Shown: piece by piece, positions 35,334 through 42,820 of the stretch | How the letters are laid out: each line of letters begins with the position of its first letter | How positions within the stretch are numbered: the stretch's first letter is position 1 | Assembly (NCBI GenBank): GCA_016192905.1 | Contig: JACPTG010000003.1 | Span: 124,001-188,000 of the forward strand | Source of the DNA: Candidatus Woesearchaeota archaeon | GTDB taxonomy: Archaea > Nanobdellota > Nanobdellia > Woesearchaeales > UBA10216 | Direction: 5' to 3' | Length of the DNA stretch: 64,000 bases | Translations under genes and position numbers: made by a program | Notes under the pieces: generated by a model | Database searches by the model: none | What the model saw: the letters and a program-made list of their open reading frames with translations, nothing else | Told to the model about the DNA's origin: nothing

Positions 35334-36782
35334 GTGGAAGAGGAAGTTAAGCTTATTGATTCCTACAAGCTGACTGTGGGAGGGGTTATTGTGGACGTCC
35401 ACATTTACTTTGAGCCTCAGGAAGTCGTCCCCACGTACAACATCTCAATACTGAACATCAGCCCGACAACCAACATAATCCTCGCCAAGCTCAGGGAGGA
35501 GTTCGTCTCAAAAATTAACATTGAAACCAGGGAATACAGCGAGGACACCATTGACACCATAAAGGAAAGGTTCAGAGAGGAGATTATGCTCCTAATCAGG
35601 AAATACTTCCCAAACATCGACACAAAGACCGCTGACCTGCTGATGAACCACGTAATCCAGCAGAACATCGGGCTGGGCAACATTGAGATACTCCTGAAGG
35701 ACAAGGACCTTGAGGAGATTGTGGTCAACAATTCCGTTGAGCCTGTGTGGGTCTATCACAAGAAACACGGCTGGCTCAAGACAAACGTTGTAATCTCAAA
35801 GGAGGCGAGGATAAGGCATTATGCCACAATGATTGGAAGGGACATAGGCAAGGAGATAACCCTCCTCAAGCCACTGATGGATGCGTCCCTAAAGACAGGT
35901 GACAGGGTAAACGCGACCCTCTCCCCCATTTCAACAAAAGGGCACACAATCACCATAAGGAAATTCTCTGAAAAGCCGTGGTCCATCACTGACCTCATAA
36001 CAGGGAATACCATCTCATACGAGGGCGCCAGCCTCGTGTGGCTGGGTATCCAGAACGAGCTTTCAATGCTGATAGCAGGGGGCACAGGCTCAGGAAAGAC
36101 CTCGGCGATGAACGCCATAGCAAACTTCTTCCCCCCAAACCAGAGAATAATTTCTATAGAGGACACCAGGGAGCTTACCCTTCCCAACACGCTGCACTGG
36201 GTTCCAATGGAGACCCGGCTGCCGAACCCGGAAGGAAAGGGCGAGGTGACAATGCTCGACCTTGTAGTCAATTCCCTCAGGATGAGGCCTGACAGGATAC
36301 TTGTCGGAGAGATAAGGAGGCAGAGGGAGGCTGAAGTACTGTTTGAGGCAATGCACACCGGGCACAGCGTTTATGCGACCATCCACGCCAACAATGCAGC
36401 CGAGACAATAGTCAGGCTAACAAGCCCGCCCATCAACATAGCCAAGTTCACCCTCAGCGCCCTGTCCATGATACTGGCCCAGAACAGGAACAGAAGGACA
36501 GGGATGAGGCGGACGCTGCAGATTGCCGAAATGAAGGAAAACGGCGACGCGGAAGTCCTGATGCAGCTCGACATCCAGAAGGATGCGCTTGTAAAGCTCC
36601 GCGAGCCAAAAAGGCTCTACGAGATACTGAACCTCTACACAGGCCTCAGCCCTGCTGACATTGAAAAGGACCTCGCCGAGAAGGCAAAAATCCTGAAATG
36701 GTTCGTGAAGCAGAACATCACTGACGTTCATCAAATTGGGCTCATCATGGCAAAATATTACAGGGGAAGCTTCAAGCTGTAG
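35334..36782 (+). CDS. type IV pilus/archaellum-type secretion ATPase (VirB11/FlaI/TadA family)
   Basis: Hexameric motor ATPase for assembly of a pilus-like filament. N-terminal domain, then Walker A LIAGGTGSGKTSAMN, an Asp-box region (IISIEDTREL), Walker B region DRILVGEIRRQREAEVLFEA, and the His box (MHTGHSVYATIHAN). Length of 482 aa matches archaeal forms. Start: GTG 35334 has GGGGGG five bases upstream. A TTG three bases earlier is the alternative. It is directly followed by two type II/IV secretion F-domain membrane proteins. Confidence 0.94.
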   Translation: MEEEVKLIDSYKLTVGGVIVDVHIYFEPQEVVPTYNISILNISPTTNIILAKLREEFVSKINIETREYSEDTIDTIKERFREEIMLLIRKYFPNIDTKTADLLMNHVIQQNIGLGNIEILLKDKDLEEIVVNNSVEPVWVYHKKHGWLKTNVVISKEARIRHYATMIGRDIGKEITLLKPLMDASLKTGDRVNATLSPISTKGHTITIRKFSEKPWSITDLITGNTISYEGASLVWLGIQNELSMLIAGGTGSGKTSAMNAIANFFPPNQRIISIEDTRELTLPNTLHWVPMETRLPNPEGKGEVTMLDLVVNSLRMRPDRILVGEIRRQREAEVLFEAMHTGHSVYATIHANNAAETIVRLTSPPINIAKFTLSALSMILAQNRNRRTGMRRTLQIAEMKENGDAEVLMQLDIQKDALVKLREPKRLYEILNLYTGLSPADIEKDLAEKAKILKWFVKQNITDVHQIGLIMAKYYRGSFKL

Positions 36783-36849
36783 GTGATTTGAAATCGAATT
36801 TTCCAGGCTGGCGACAAGGATTAACCCCCATCTGAAGCGCGAGCTCAAG

Positions 36850-37614
36850 ATGGCGCACCTGCTGCAGACCCTTGAGCAATTCTCAAAGAAGGCCTTTGTC
36901 TTCTCCCTGTACGCGGGAATCGGGGGGGCGGCACTCGCATTTTTCTTCTTTTCCAGGTCACTTAAGGTTAAGGCAGCGGTCCTGCCGGTAATGCTGGCGG
37001 GCTTTTCCCTTTTTTTCCTTCTCTCCCTCGCATTCATGCTCCAGATGCCCAAGGGCTCCATCAGGAGGAGAGAAAGGGAGATAAACAAGGAAGTCCTGTT
37101 CGCAGGCCGCTACCTGCTGGTAAAGATAGAGTCAGGATACCCGCTGTTCAACTCGCTTATAGACGCAGCAAGGATGAAAAACAGGATAGCCAAGTACTTC
37201 AAGGAGATAGTTGATGAGATAAACACAGGCACGCCAATTGAAGCCGCCCTGGAGAGCGCCAGGGAGTACAACGCCTCAAAGAAATTCAAGAAAATCCTCT
37301 GGCAGATCCTTTCAAGCCTAAAGACCGGCACAGAGGTAGCCGGCTCCCTCAGAAGCATACTGAAGAACATCGCCAACGAGGAACTGGTTGAGATAAAGGG
37401 CTATGGGAAGAAGCTCAACTCATACATGCTCTTCTACATGGTCCTCGCATGCATAGTCCCCTCGCTTGGCATCTCACTGTTCATCATCATAGCCAGCTTC
37501 CTCGGCCTGGCGGTAGTCACCGCGCACTTCATCATCGTGATAATAGGCATCTTCTTCGTCCAGCTGTTCTTCATAATAATGATAAAGGCCTCAAGGCCGG
37601 ATGTTGACCTCTGA
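36850..37614 (+). CDS. pilus assembly membrane platform protein 1 (T2SSF/FlaJ-TadC-like)
   Basis: Membrane platform subunit. Two hydrophobic segments at residues 17-60, a cytoplasmic T2SSF four-helix domain (KIESGYPLFNSLIDAARM ... SLKTGTEVAGSLRSIL), then two C-terminal membrane helices (YMVLACIVPSLGISLFII and the following). The first ATG is 36850, but 19 in-frame codons before it (FSRLATRINPHLKRELK) look like genuine family sequence and are preceded by AGGTGA. The real start may be a non-ATG codon near 36793. Its last base is shared with the next gene's ATG. Confidence 0.85.
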   Translation: MAHLLQTLEQFSKKAFVFSLYAGIGGAALAFFFFSRSLKVKAAVLPVMLAGFSLFFLLSLAFMLQMPKGSIRRREREINKEVLFAGRYLLVKIESGYPLFNSLIDAARMKNRIAKYFKEIVDEINTGTPIEAALESAREYNASKKFKKILWQILSSLKTGTEVAGSLRSILKNIANEELVEIKGYGKKLNSYMLFYMVLACIVPSLGISLFIIIASFLGLAVVTAHFIIVIIGIFFVQLFFIIMIKASRPDVDL

Positions 37615-38675
37615 TGGCAGGCAACGCACTATTCAATCTGCTTAACTCTGTGATTTTCCTCGAGGAGTTTGGCAAGGCATTCGTACCGAAGCGGATAAGG
37701 CCTTTTATTAGGCTGCACTTCCTGAAGGCAGGCATAACAGAAGTCCCCTACAAGCTGTTTGGAGGCATCTTCTACATCAGCCTTATAGGAACTATGCTTG
37801 CATACTTCAGGTACGTCTACCCCCTGTTTGACATTGACTTCTCCCTGGCAAAAGTCTTCCTGTACACGGCAGCAACCTTTATAGCACTGCCCCTCGGCTT
37901 TGTGGCGCTGCTGGCCTTCGCCTATTACTTCTACCTTGACATGCGCATCTTCAACAGGACCAAGCGCATGGAAGACGTGCTTCCTGACTTCCTGCGGCTT
38001 GTGGCTGAAAACCTAAAGGGCGGCATGAGCTTTGAAAACGCACTCTGGTCATCCATAAAGCCCGAGTTTGGCGTGCTGGCATCAGAAGTAAGGCTCGCGG
38101 CCAAGAAGGTGATGACCGGGCAGGATGTGGAGGAGGCCCTGGATGAGCTTACTTCAAAATACCGCTCCCCAATCCTCACAAGGGCTTTTGACCTGATACT
38201 CGCGGGCATGAAAGGCGGCGGAAGGATAGCTGACATCATAGACAGGATAATCGAGGACATTGACGAGGCAAACAACCTCAAGGCCGAGATGAAGGCGACA
38301 AACCTCAGCTACATAATATTCGTAACATTTATCGTAATTGTCGTAACGCCCGCGCTCTTCACCCTATCATTCCAATTTCTAATAGTGCTGAAGAGCATGG
38401 CCGCCAAGATTGCAGTCTCCTCATCAGGCAGCGCAAACGTCGGACTGCCCATAAGCTTCGGAAAGGTGAACATAGACACAGAAGGCTTCAAGATGTTCTC
38501 AATGTACGCTGTCGGCATGATTTCCTTCTTCGCCTCAATGATAGTCTCAATAATAAGCAGCGGCACAATAAAGGGAGGAATCAAGCTCGTCCCAATCTAC
38601 ATACTGGTCTCAATACTGATGTACAAGGTAATGATGCTGGTAGCCGGCACGCTCTTCAAGGGGCTGGTGTTCTAA
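37614..38675 (+). CDS. pilus assembly membrane platform protein 2 (T2SSF/FlaJ-TadC-like)
   Basis: A 353-aa polytopic protein: membrane segments around residues 50-105, the T2SSF domain (LPDFLRLVAENLKGGMSFEN ... SPILTRAFDLILAGMKGGG), then hydrophobic segments at about 225-250, 290-320 and 330-345. It pairs with the preceding protein to form the inner-membrane platform turned by the ATPase, a two-subunit arrangement like TadB/TadC. ATG overlaps the upstream TGA by one base. No pilin or prepilin peptidase gene is present in the window. Confidence 0.9.
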   Translation: MAGNALFNLLNSVIFLEEFGKAFVPKRIRPFIRLHFLKAGITEVPYKLFGGIFYISLIGTMLAYFRYVYPLFDIDFSLAKVFLYTAATFIALPLGFVALLAFAYYFYLDMRIFNRTKRMEDVLPDFLRLVAENLKGGMSFENALWSSIKPEFGVLASEVRLAAKKVMTGQDVEEALDELTSKYRSPILTRAFDLILAGMKGGGRIADIIDRIIEDIDEANNLKAEMKATNLSYIIFVTFIVIVVTPALFTLSFQFLIVLKSMAAKIAVSSSGSANVGLPISFGKVNIDTEGFKMFSMYAVGMISFFASMIVSIISSGTIKGGIKLVPIYILVSILMYKVMMLVAGTLFKGLVF

Positions 38676-38676
38676 T

Positions 38677-38709
38677 AGTTGGTGGTGTGTGGTTGGTAGT
38701 TGGTAGTTA
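38677..38709 (+). repeat. degenerate TTGGTGGT-type tract, copy 2
   Basis: Starts right after the pilus gene stop: GTTGGTGGTGTGTGGTTGGT followed by AGTTGGTAGT units. Same composition and orientation relative to a nearby intergenic element as at 61821-61877. Confidence 0.6.
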
Positions 38710-38721
38710 TACTTGATATAG

Positions 38722-38808
38722 AGAATTGCGCTGATTAGTTGATACATATGCGCAATTCTAATCTCGTAAATTGCATGCGAACTTTGCACTAATTACCGCA
38801 ATTTACGA
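38722..38808. repeat. two tandem perfect hairpins
   Basis: Hairpin 1: AGAATTGCGC (38722-38731) with GCGCAATTCT (38750-38759), loop 18. Hairpin 2, four bases on: TCGTAAATTGC (38764-38774) with GCAATTTACGA (38798-38808), loop 23. Both stems share an AATTGC core. The layout repeats that at 23905-23992 with unrelated stem sequences. It lies between convergent genes, so a bidirectional terminator is possible. Confidence 0.7.
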
Positions 38809-38812
38809 TAGT

Positions 38813-38882
38813 AGCAGGCTGACTCTTCGTGTACGGTAACCAGGTGAACTGTACAGGGAAAGAAAAAGAATGAACAATGCAA
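38813..38882 (-). repeat. intergenic repeat element, copy D (right end only)
   Basis: Plus-strand AGCAGGCTGACTCTTCGTGT is the reverse complement of the right end of copies A and B. The similarity continues through GTACGGTAACCAGGTGAACTG and fades after about 70 bases. The left half is not recognisable before the next gene's stop at 38928. Confidence 0.6.
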
Positions 38883-38927
38883 AGGCAGTGTATGTGCCGC
38901 ACAGCCTGAAGGATTAATGCGGCAGGT

Positions 38928-39341
38928 TCAGCCGCGAATGTCAGCCCGGCTAGCATGGTAAGTTTCAGCCGGGACAGCAGTGTATTGCAACACAGGCATC
39001 GTGGCAGCGTCGCGGTGGATTGAAAAGGAAACCAAGAGCTCGGCCCCTGCCCTGTCAGGGCCTGCCACAATTATTTCCAGCACGCCTCTCTCCCGCTGAT
39101 TGTAGCATCCGTAAAATTCCGCCTCAGCGGTAGGGCTGAACTGGTATTTTAGCGTCCCCTCCGGAGAACCTTGCAGGTTCCCAGGCCCCACGACATAAGC
39201 CGGCCCATCCGGATGAGTGTCATCAAGCACCTTTGCCACGAGAACAGCCTCTGGCGCCCCCTTAAACGGCCTGCCCCTATCGCTCAGGACATAGATGTTT
39301 GACCTGGCCAGCACATCAAGGCCTTCAGGAAGTTCATTCAT
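38928..39341 (-). CDS. hypothetical protein, 137 aa
   Basis: Not recognised. A soluble, beta-rich protein (LPEGLDVLARSNIYVLSDRG ... VLVAKVLDDTHPDGPAYVVG) without signal or membrane segments. ATG 39341 (MNELPEG) was chosen over 39356. It lies alone between the repeat remnant and tRNA-Met. In size and style it resembles the other single-gene orphans of the window (27816, 7402, 44743) but has no clear sequence similarity to them. Confidence 0.5.
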   Translation of the reverse strand: MNELPEGLDVLARSNIYVLSDRGRPFKGAPEAVLVAKVLDDTHPDGPAYVVGPGNLQGSPEGTLKYQFSPTAEAEFYGCYNQRERGVLEIIVAGPDRAGAELLVSFSIHRDAATMPVLQYTAVPAETYHASRADIRG

Positions 39342-39363
39342 TTTCCCACCCCGCAAGTTTAAG

Positions 39364-39520
39364 TGCCGCCGACCGGCTTTGAACCGGCGACCTCACCGTA
39401 CAGTTAGGCTTGTCCTAAGCTGCTCCACGTGACCCAGTCAGCGTTAGTCATCGACCTTACCAGTCTCAGCGCTCATTGATTTATGAGCGTGGCGCTCTGA
39501 CCAGGCTGAGCTACGGCGGC
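39364..39520 (-). tRNA. elongator tRNA-Met (anticodon CAU) with two introns
   Basis: Acceptor GCCGCCG/CGGCGGC, A73 at 39364, D arm GCTC...GAGC, T arm GCCGG-TTCAAAG-CCGGT. The 157-nt gene must lose 82 nt. Intron 1 is 39431-39481 (51 nt, position 37/38): exon CUCA pairs with intron UGGG in a full 4-bp central helix with 3-nt bulges. Intron 2 is 39394-39424 (31 nt, position 43/44, variable region) with helix ACGU/ACGG (one A-G mismatch) and an inner GCAG/CTGT plus TTAGG/CCTAA hairpin. Splicing gives stem CCACG/CGTGG, loop CTCATAA and variable AGGTC, 75 nt in total. No CCA is encoded. Confidence 0.85.
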
Positions 39521-39560
39521 ACAAACCCAGAAGATTGGGGGCGTTTTATAAAAGTTGCGG

Positions 39561-39929
39561 CTATCCAATAAGGAATATGGATAGTGGCTTTTGCTCAAAA
39601 GCGCCCCTTAAATCTTCGTCAAACTGGCTGTCGCCGAGCCTGAAGAAATTCAACTCCACAAGCTGTTTAATCTGGCTCAGGCCATCTTCTATTTGGCGAA
39701 TATCCTCATTCAGCCTGCCAAAGCTGTTTATTGTCTTAATTTTAAGCTCCCCGACTTCCCTTTTCAGCCTATACATCATTCCTCCCAGAAGGGTAAAAAG
39801 TGTAATGGCTATTGTCAAATCTGTAGCTGAGTGCCCGAAAATCCTGGTAAGTATGAAATATACCGCCATCAGGAAAAGGATTATTATCATTGCATCTATT
39901 AGGCTTATTTTGCTTTTTTTCCAGTCCAT
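39561..39929 (-). CDS. membrane protein with cytoplasmic coiled coil, hypothetical
   Basis: A 122-aa protein. Two hydrophobic helices at residues 9-27 (LIDAMIIILFLMAVYFILT) and 35-52, then a heptad-like helix (LKREVGELKIKTINSFGRLN ... QIEDGLSQIKQLVE). Not recognised. It is the second gene of a two-gene unit with the 33-aa membrane peptide at 39931-40032. Only one base separates that peptide's stop from this ATG. Confidence 0.6.
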   Translation of the reverse strand: MDWKKSKISLIDAMIIILFLMAVYFILTRIFGHSATDLTIAITLFTLLGGMMYRLKREVGELKIKTINSFGRLNEDIRQIEDGLSQIKQLVELNFFRLGDSQFDEDLRGAFEQKPLSIFLIG

Positions 39930-39930
39930 T

Positions 39931-40032
39931 TCATACCCCTTTTATAAGCACAAGCGCAAGCAGAACCAAAAAAACCGCAAAGACTATTGCCAAAAAATAC
40001 CCGAACCAGTCTCCTGTTTCTGCCCTAACCAT
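39931..40032 (-). CDS. single-pass membrane peptide, 33 aa
   Basis: A complete small frame, ATG 40032 to TGA 39931, encoding MVRAETGDWFGYFLAIVFAV followed by a continued hydrophobic stretch and a basic end (LIKGV). One membrane helix with a short polar N-terminus. A TATA-like GGTTTAATAAC lies about 25 bases upstream, and the next gene starts one base after its stop, so the two are co-transcribed. Small size and tight linkage suggest the two membrane proteins form a complex. Confidence 0.6.
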   Translation of the reverse strand: MVRAETGDWFGYFLAIVFAVFLVLLALVLIKGV

Positions 40033-40068
40033 GCCTGAATTTCTGCTGTTCAATGTTATTAAACCTTT

Positions 40069-40401
40069 CTAGAACAACCTTGAGCCTAAGGGGACTTCGG
40101 TATCAGGCGATACCAATACGACTTTTCCGTTTTCATCAGGAAACCCCAGAGTCAGGACTTCGGAGCTGAAGCCCGCTATTTTTTTGGGCGGAAAGTTAAC
40201 CACAGCAGCAATGAGTTTTCCTGGCAGGTCCATGACCTTGTAATGCTCTGTTATCTGCACACTTGACTGCTTTAAGCCAATTACCCGCCCAAAGTCTATT
40301 TTTAGCCTGTAAGCTGGCTTCCTTGCCTCAGGAAAAACCTCAGCAGAGATTACCCTGCCGGCCCTTATGTCTACTTTCAGGAAGTCGTCATAAGTTATCA
40401 T
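40069..40401 (-). CDS. CsaA-like tRNA-binding domain protein
   Basis: A stand-alone EMAP/Arc1p-type OB-fold of 110 aa: DFLKVDIRAGRVISAEVFPE at the N-terminus, ARKPAYRLKIDFG, the tRNA-binding loop region VNFPPKKIAGFSSEVLTLG, and DTEVPLGSRL at the end. The same domain is appended to many MetRS; free forms (CsaA) bind tRNA and may act as chaperones. ATG overlaps the HIT gene stop by four bases, so the two form an operon. Confidence 0.92.
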   Translation of the reverse strand: MITYDDFLKVDIRAGRVISAEVFPEARKPAYRLKIDFGRVIGLKQSSVQITEHYKVMDLPGKLIAAVVNFPPKKIAGFSSEVLTLGFPDENGKVVLVSPDTEVPLGSRLF

Positions 40402-40805
40402 AATTGTGCCTTTATTTTCTCAGCATACCCCTTCATTTCCCCCTCTGCATACTTTCCCTGCGGCCAGTGCCTCAGGCCGTCGCCAGCGTGCCTTGGTATC
40501 ACATGGAAGTGGGCATGGGGGACTGTCTGGCCCGCGATTTCGTGATTGGATAATGCAAGGTTTACGCCGCCCGCCCCTGTTGCCTCCATTACTGCCTTCG
40601 CCACTTTCTTGACAACAACAATAATCTCCTGCAGGAGCTCATCCGGAACGTCCATGGCTGTTGCAAAGTGCTGCCTTGGAATTACGAGGGCATGGCCCTT
40701 GCTCACCGGGCTGATGTCAAGGAATGCAAGCACTTTATCTGTTTCATACACTTTTGCAGAGGGAATCTCTCCCCCAACTATTTTGCAGAAGATGCAGGAT
40801 TGCAT
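40398..40805 (-). CDS. HIT family nucleotide hydrolase
   Basis: Histidine-triad protein of 135 aa. N-terminal zinc-type CIFCKIVGGEIPSAKVYETD, LDISPVSKGHALVIPRQH in the middle, and the catalytic HAHFHVIPR triad near residue 110. HIT proteins of the Hint branch hydrolyse adenosine phosphoramidates and aminoacyl-AMP, fitting its coupling to a tRNA-binding protein. ATG 40805 (MQSCIFC) is about 25 bases from TATA CTTTTTATAC. The longer frame from 40850 is not needed. Confidence 0.93.
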   Translation of the reverse strand: MQSCIFCKIVGGEIPSAKVYETDKVLAFLDISPVSKGHALVIPRQHFATAMDVPDELLQEIIVVVKKVAKAVMEATGAGGVNLALSNHEIAGQTVPHAHFHVIPRHAGDGLRHWPQGKYAEGEMKGYAEKIKAQL

Positions 40806-40879
40806 GAAGGGCTGGCTGCGGTGTTTGTATAAAAAGTTTTTCAAAGGCATAATCAGAATTGCAGATTTCGTAGTGGAAC

Positions 40880-40933
40880 GCGTTGCCTTTGTACAGGCCT
40901 TGAGCCGTGCACGAAGAGTTAGCCTGCTGCAGT
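40880..40933 (+). repeat. intergenic repeat element, copy E (right end only)
   Basis: TTTGTACAGGCCTTGAGCCG then TGCACGAAGAGTTAGCCTGCT matches the last about 45 bases of copies A and B with few changes. It lies between the HIT and EamA genes. Confidence 0.55.
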
Positions 40934-40962
40934 CGGTTAAGGAACGAATAACAACAATAAAC

Positions 40963-41802
40963 CTATTTCACCTGCGACAGCACCACGCCGCCGACTATCA
41001 TTGCTCCGCCAACAAGCTGGATGGCTGTGGGGATGGTCCCGAACACCAGCAAGACATACATCACAACAACAAAAGGCTCAAGAGTCCTTACAATGACCCC
41101 TTTTGACATTTCCATTCCCTGAAGGGCCTTATACCAGAAAATGAAGCCTGCGACTGCGCTGGCAGTTGAACCGATGATTATTACCGGAAGCATCTCCGCC
41201 GGCACAGGCCCTAACGAGCCCATTGAGGCCAGCAGTGGCAGCAGCAGAAGGAAAGTCACTGAGGTCCTCAGGGCGTTCAGAGAGTATGGCTCCACATTTC
41301 TCACTGCGATTTTTTCGTAAAACTGCTGGACTGCCAGTGTAAGGGCTGCGGCGACGGCAAGCAGTATCCCCAGGTGCGCTGACTGTTCCTGCCAGCTGAT
41401 TGCCGCCGCGCCAGCAACGGCAAGAACCGCGCCAGCCACCTCCCATTTATTGAGCTTCTCCCTGAGCAAGGCTATCCCCAGGATTATCGCGAATATTGTC
41501 GAGAACCTCATGAAAAAAGCAGTAAGGGATGCCCCTGCTGACTTTATTGCAAATGCCCAGAAAGCAAGCGTCAGAGTGTTTATTACCCCGAGAATCAAAG
41601 CCTGCCGCCAATGCCTGGCTGCGAGCTGCCTCAGGCTGGTTTTCCGAAAGACCAGGATTGCCAGAGACGCTCCTGCCGCAGAAAGGAACCAGAGCAGCAT
41701 GGCCATCCCAGTGGACACGTATTGCAATATGTACTGGAAGCCCACAAATGAGGTTGACACCAGAAGGACGGATATTACTGCATACGCGAGAGCTTTGCTC
41801 AT
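40963..41802 (-). CDS. EamA/DMT-family transporter
   Basis: A 279-aa membrane protein with ten hydrophobic helices in two five-helix repeats, the EamA duplication. The repeat signatures are AFFMRFSTIFAIILGIALLR with EKLNKWEVAGAVLAVAGAA in the first half and RTLEPFVVVMYVLLVFGTIP in the second. It probably exports or imports small metabolites such as amino acids or nucleotide precursors. The substrate cannot be told. ATG overlaps the upstream MazG-like gene's stop by four bases. Confidence 0.92.
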   Translation of the reverse strand: MSKALAYAVISVLLVSTSFVGFQYILQYVSTGMAMLLWFLSAAGASLAILVFRKTSLRQLAARHWRQALILGVINTLTLAFWAFAIKSAGASLTAFFMRFSTIFAIILGIALLREKLNKWEVAGAVLAVAGAAAISWQEQSAHLGILLAVAAALTLAVQQFYEKIAVRNVEPYSLNALRTSVTFLLLLPLLASMGSLGPVPAEMLPVIIIGSTASAVAGFIFWYKALQGMEMSKGVIVRTLEPFVVVMYVLLVFGTIPTAIQLVGGAMIVGGVVLSQVK

Positions 41803-42164
41803 TTTCCAGCCTTTTCGCCTTTCTTGGCCGCATTCCAGATTTCCATGGCCTTGTCCAGGCTGACCTTCTCGCCTGTCACTATGTATGGCTTCCTTCTCCT
41901 CATTTTTGCGTTCACTTCCCGGATTACACTTTCCGCAGATAGGCCCTCATGGTCTGCGATGTGCACGAGCATGATTGTCACCCATAGAAGGTCTCCCAAC
42001 TCACCGCTGATGGCATCGCGGTCTTTTGACTTAATGGCCTCCCCCAGCTCCTTTACCTCGCTAATCACATGCTCAAGAAATCCTTCAGTTGTCTGCGTGC
42101 TGCACCAGGGACAATGTGTCCTGCACCGCTTTACAAGCTCCACAAGCTCCTTGAGGTTTTCCAT
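41799..42164 (-). CDS. MazG-like nucleotide pyrophosphohydrolase
   Basis: All-alpha NTP pyrophosphatase of 121 aa that hydrolyses (d)NTPs to monophosphates, often for housecleaning. The motif set CPWCSTQTTEGFLEHVISEV, then KELGEAI and ISGELGDLLWVTIML, shows the four acidic metal ligands (ExxE...ExxD). Basic C-terminal tail. ATG 42164 lies seven bases after the encoded CCA of tRNA-Ala, so the tRNA and this gene may share a transcript. The longer frame reaching 42215 only reads through the tRNA. Confidence 0.88.
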   Translation of the reverse strand: MENLKELVELVKRCRTHCPWCSTQTTEGFLEHVISEVKELGEAIKSKDRDAISGELGDLLWVTIMLVHIADHEGLSAESVIREVNAKMRRRKPYIVTGEKVSLDKAMEIWNAAKKGEKAGK

Positions 42165-42173
42165 GAAAAATGG

Positions 42174-42247
42174 TGGACCGGCCGGGATTTGAACCCGGAG
42201 CCTCACCCTAGCCAAGGGCGCATTATACCAGATTTAACTACCGGCCC
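42174..42247 (-). tRNA. tRNA-Ala (anticodon GGC), no intron, CCA encoded
   Basis: Acceptor GGGCCGG/CCGGTCC with the G3-U70 alanine identity pair, D arm GTTA...TAAT, anticodon arm CGCCC-TTGGCTA-GGGTG giving anticodon GGC, T arm CCGGG-TTCAAAT-CCCGG, A73 at 42174. The next three bases (42173-42171) read CCA, the only tRNA here with an encoded CCA. Position 37 is U, which is unusual. Confidence 0.88.
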
Positions 42248-42355
42248 GCAACTCTGGTGCTATTTTGCCGGGTTTTATAAAGTTATCTTTGGGATAATAC
42301 AAGGGGAAATTCAAGCATAACTTTTTTAAACAAACCCGGGCAACTGCGAATCCGT

Positions 42356-42481
42356 GGGCCCGTAGCTCAGCCTGGTTAGACAGCACAAAATGCTGGACCA
42401 AAGCGCCGGTCTTATATGACCACGCTTTAAGCAAACATCTAGGAGAGCCGGATGTCGCCGGTTCAAATCCGGTCGGGCCCA
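42356..42481 (+). tRNA. tRNA-Ile (anticodon UAU) with two introns
   Basis: Body matches archaeal tRNA-Ile: GGGCCCG/CGGGCCC, TAGCTCAGCCTGGTTAG, T arm GCCGG-TTCAAAT-CCGGT, A73. The 126-nt gene must lose 51. Intron 1 is 42380-42401 (22 nt, D stem, position 22/23): GGUU (42374-42377) pairs with GACC (42396-42399), bulges AG^A and AA^A, inner stem CAGCA/TGCTG. Intron 2 is 42417-42445 (29 nt, position 37/38): CUUA pairs with UAGG. Both are canonical bulge-helix-bulge sites. Mature: GAGC D stem, CCGGT/GCCGG anticodon stem, loop CTTATAA, 75 nt. Confidence 0.87.
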
Positions 42482-42562
42482 TTTCTTATGACACTTGACC
42501 GCTCGTCTTTTCCAAGCACAGGGAGATGAGGTTTCCCACGACTGAGGAGATTGCAAAAGCCA

Positions 42563-42820
42563 TCAGTACCTGAAGATTACCTTGCCTATTACCTCGCCTG
42601 ATGGGACAAAGCGAGAATCACTGTGCGCCTCGTTCCCGCCAGTAACACGGAATCCTGCCTGAACCCCTTTTTGAACCCTCTTAACCAGAAGCCTGTCCGC
42701 AGCGTGAAACACTGCAATGTCATTCTGCCGGAGTTTGCGCGTCTTCCACACCAGGATACGGTCACCTTCGCTTAGGGAAGGCTCCATGCTGTGGCCTGAA
42801 ACCTCAAAGGCAGAAATCAT
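42563..42820 (-). CDS. sodX: Ni-SOD maturation protease SodX (S26 family)
   Basis: A compact signal-peptidase-I-like Ser/Lys protease: nucleophile Ser11 in VSGHSMEPSLSEGDRILV and general-base Lys47 in DRLLVKRVQKG, 85 aa with no membrane anchor. The gene follows sodN with a four-base overlap, the usual sodN-sodX pairing, in which SodX trims the SOD propeptide to expose the nickel-binding His1. The role is inferred from this coupling. Confidence 0.88.
   Translation of the reverse strand: MISAFEVSGHSMEPSLSEGDRILVWKTRKLRQNDIAVFHAADRLLVKRVQKGVQAGFRVTGGNEAHSDSRFVPSGEVIGKVIFRY

Noticed and set aside
42234-42556. Minus-strand frames over tRNA-Ile (GPTGFEPATSG-type)
   Set aside because: Translations of the tRNA on the opposite strand; not genes.
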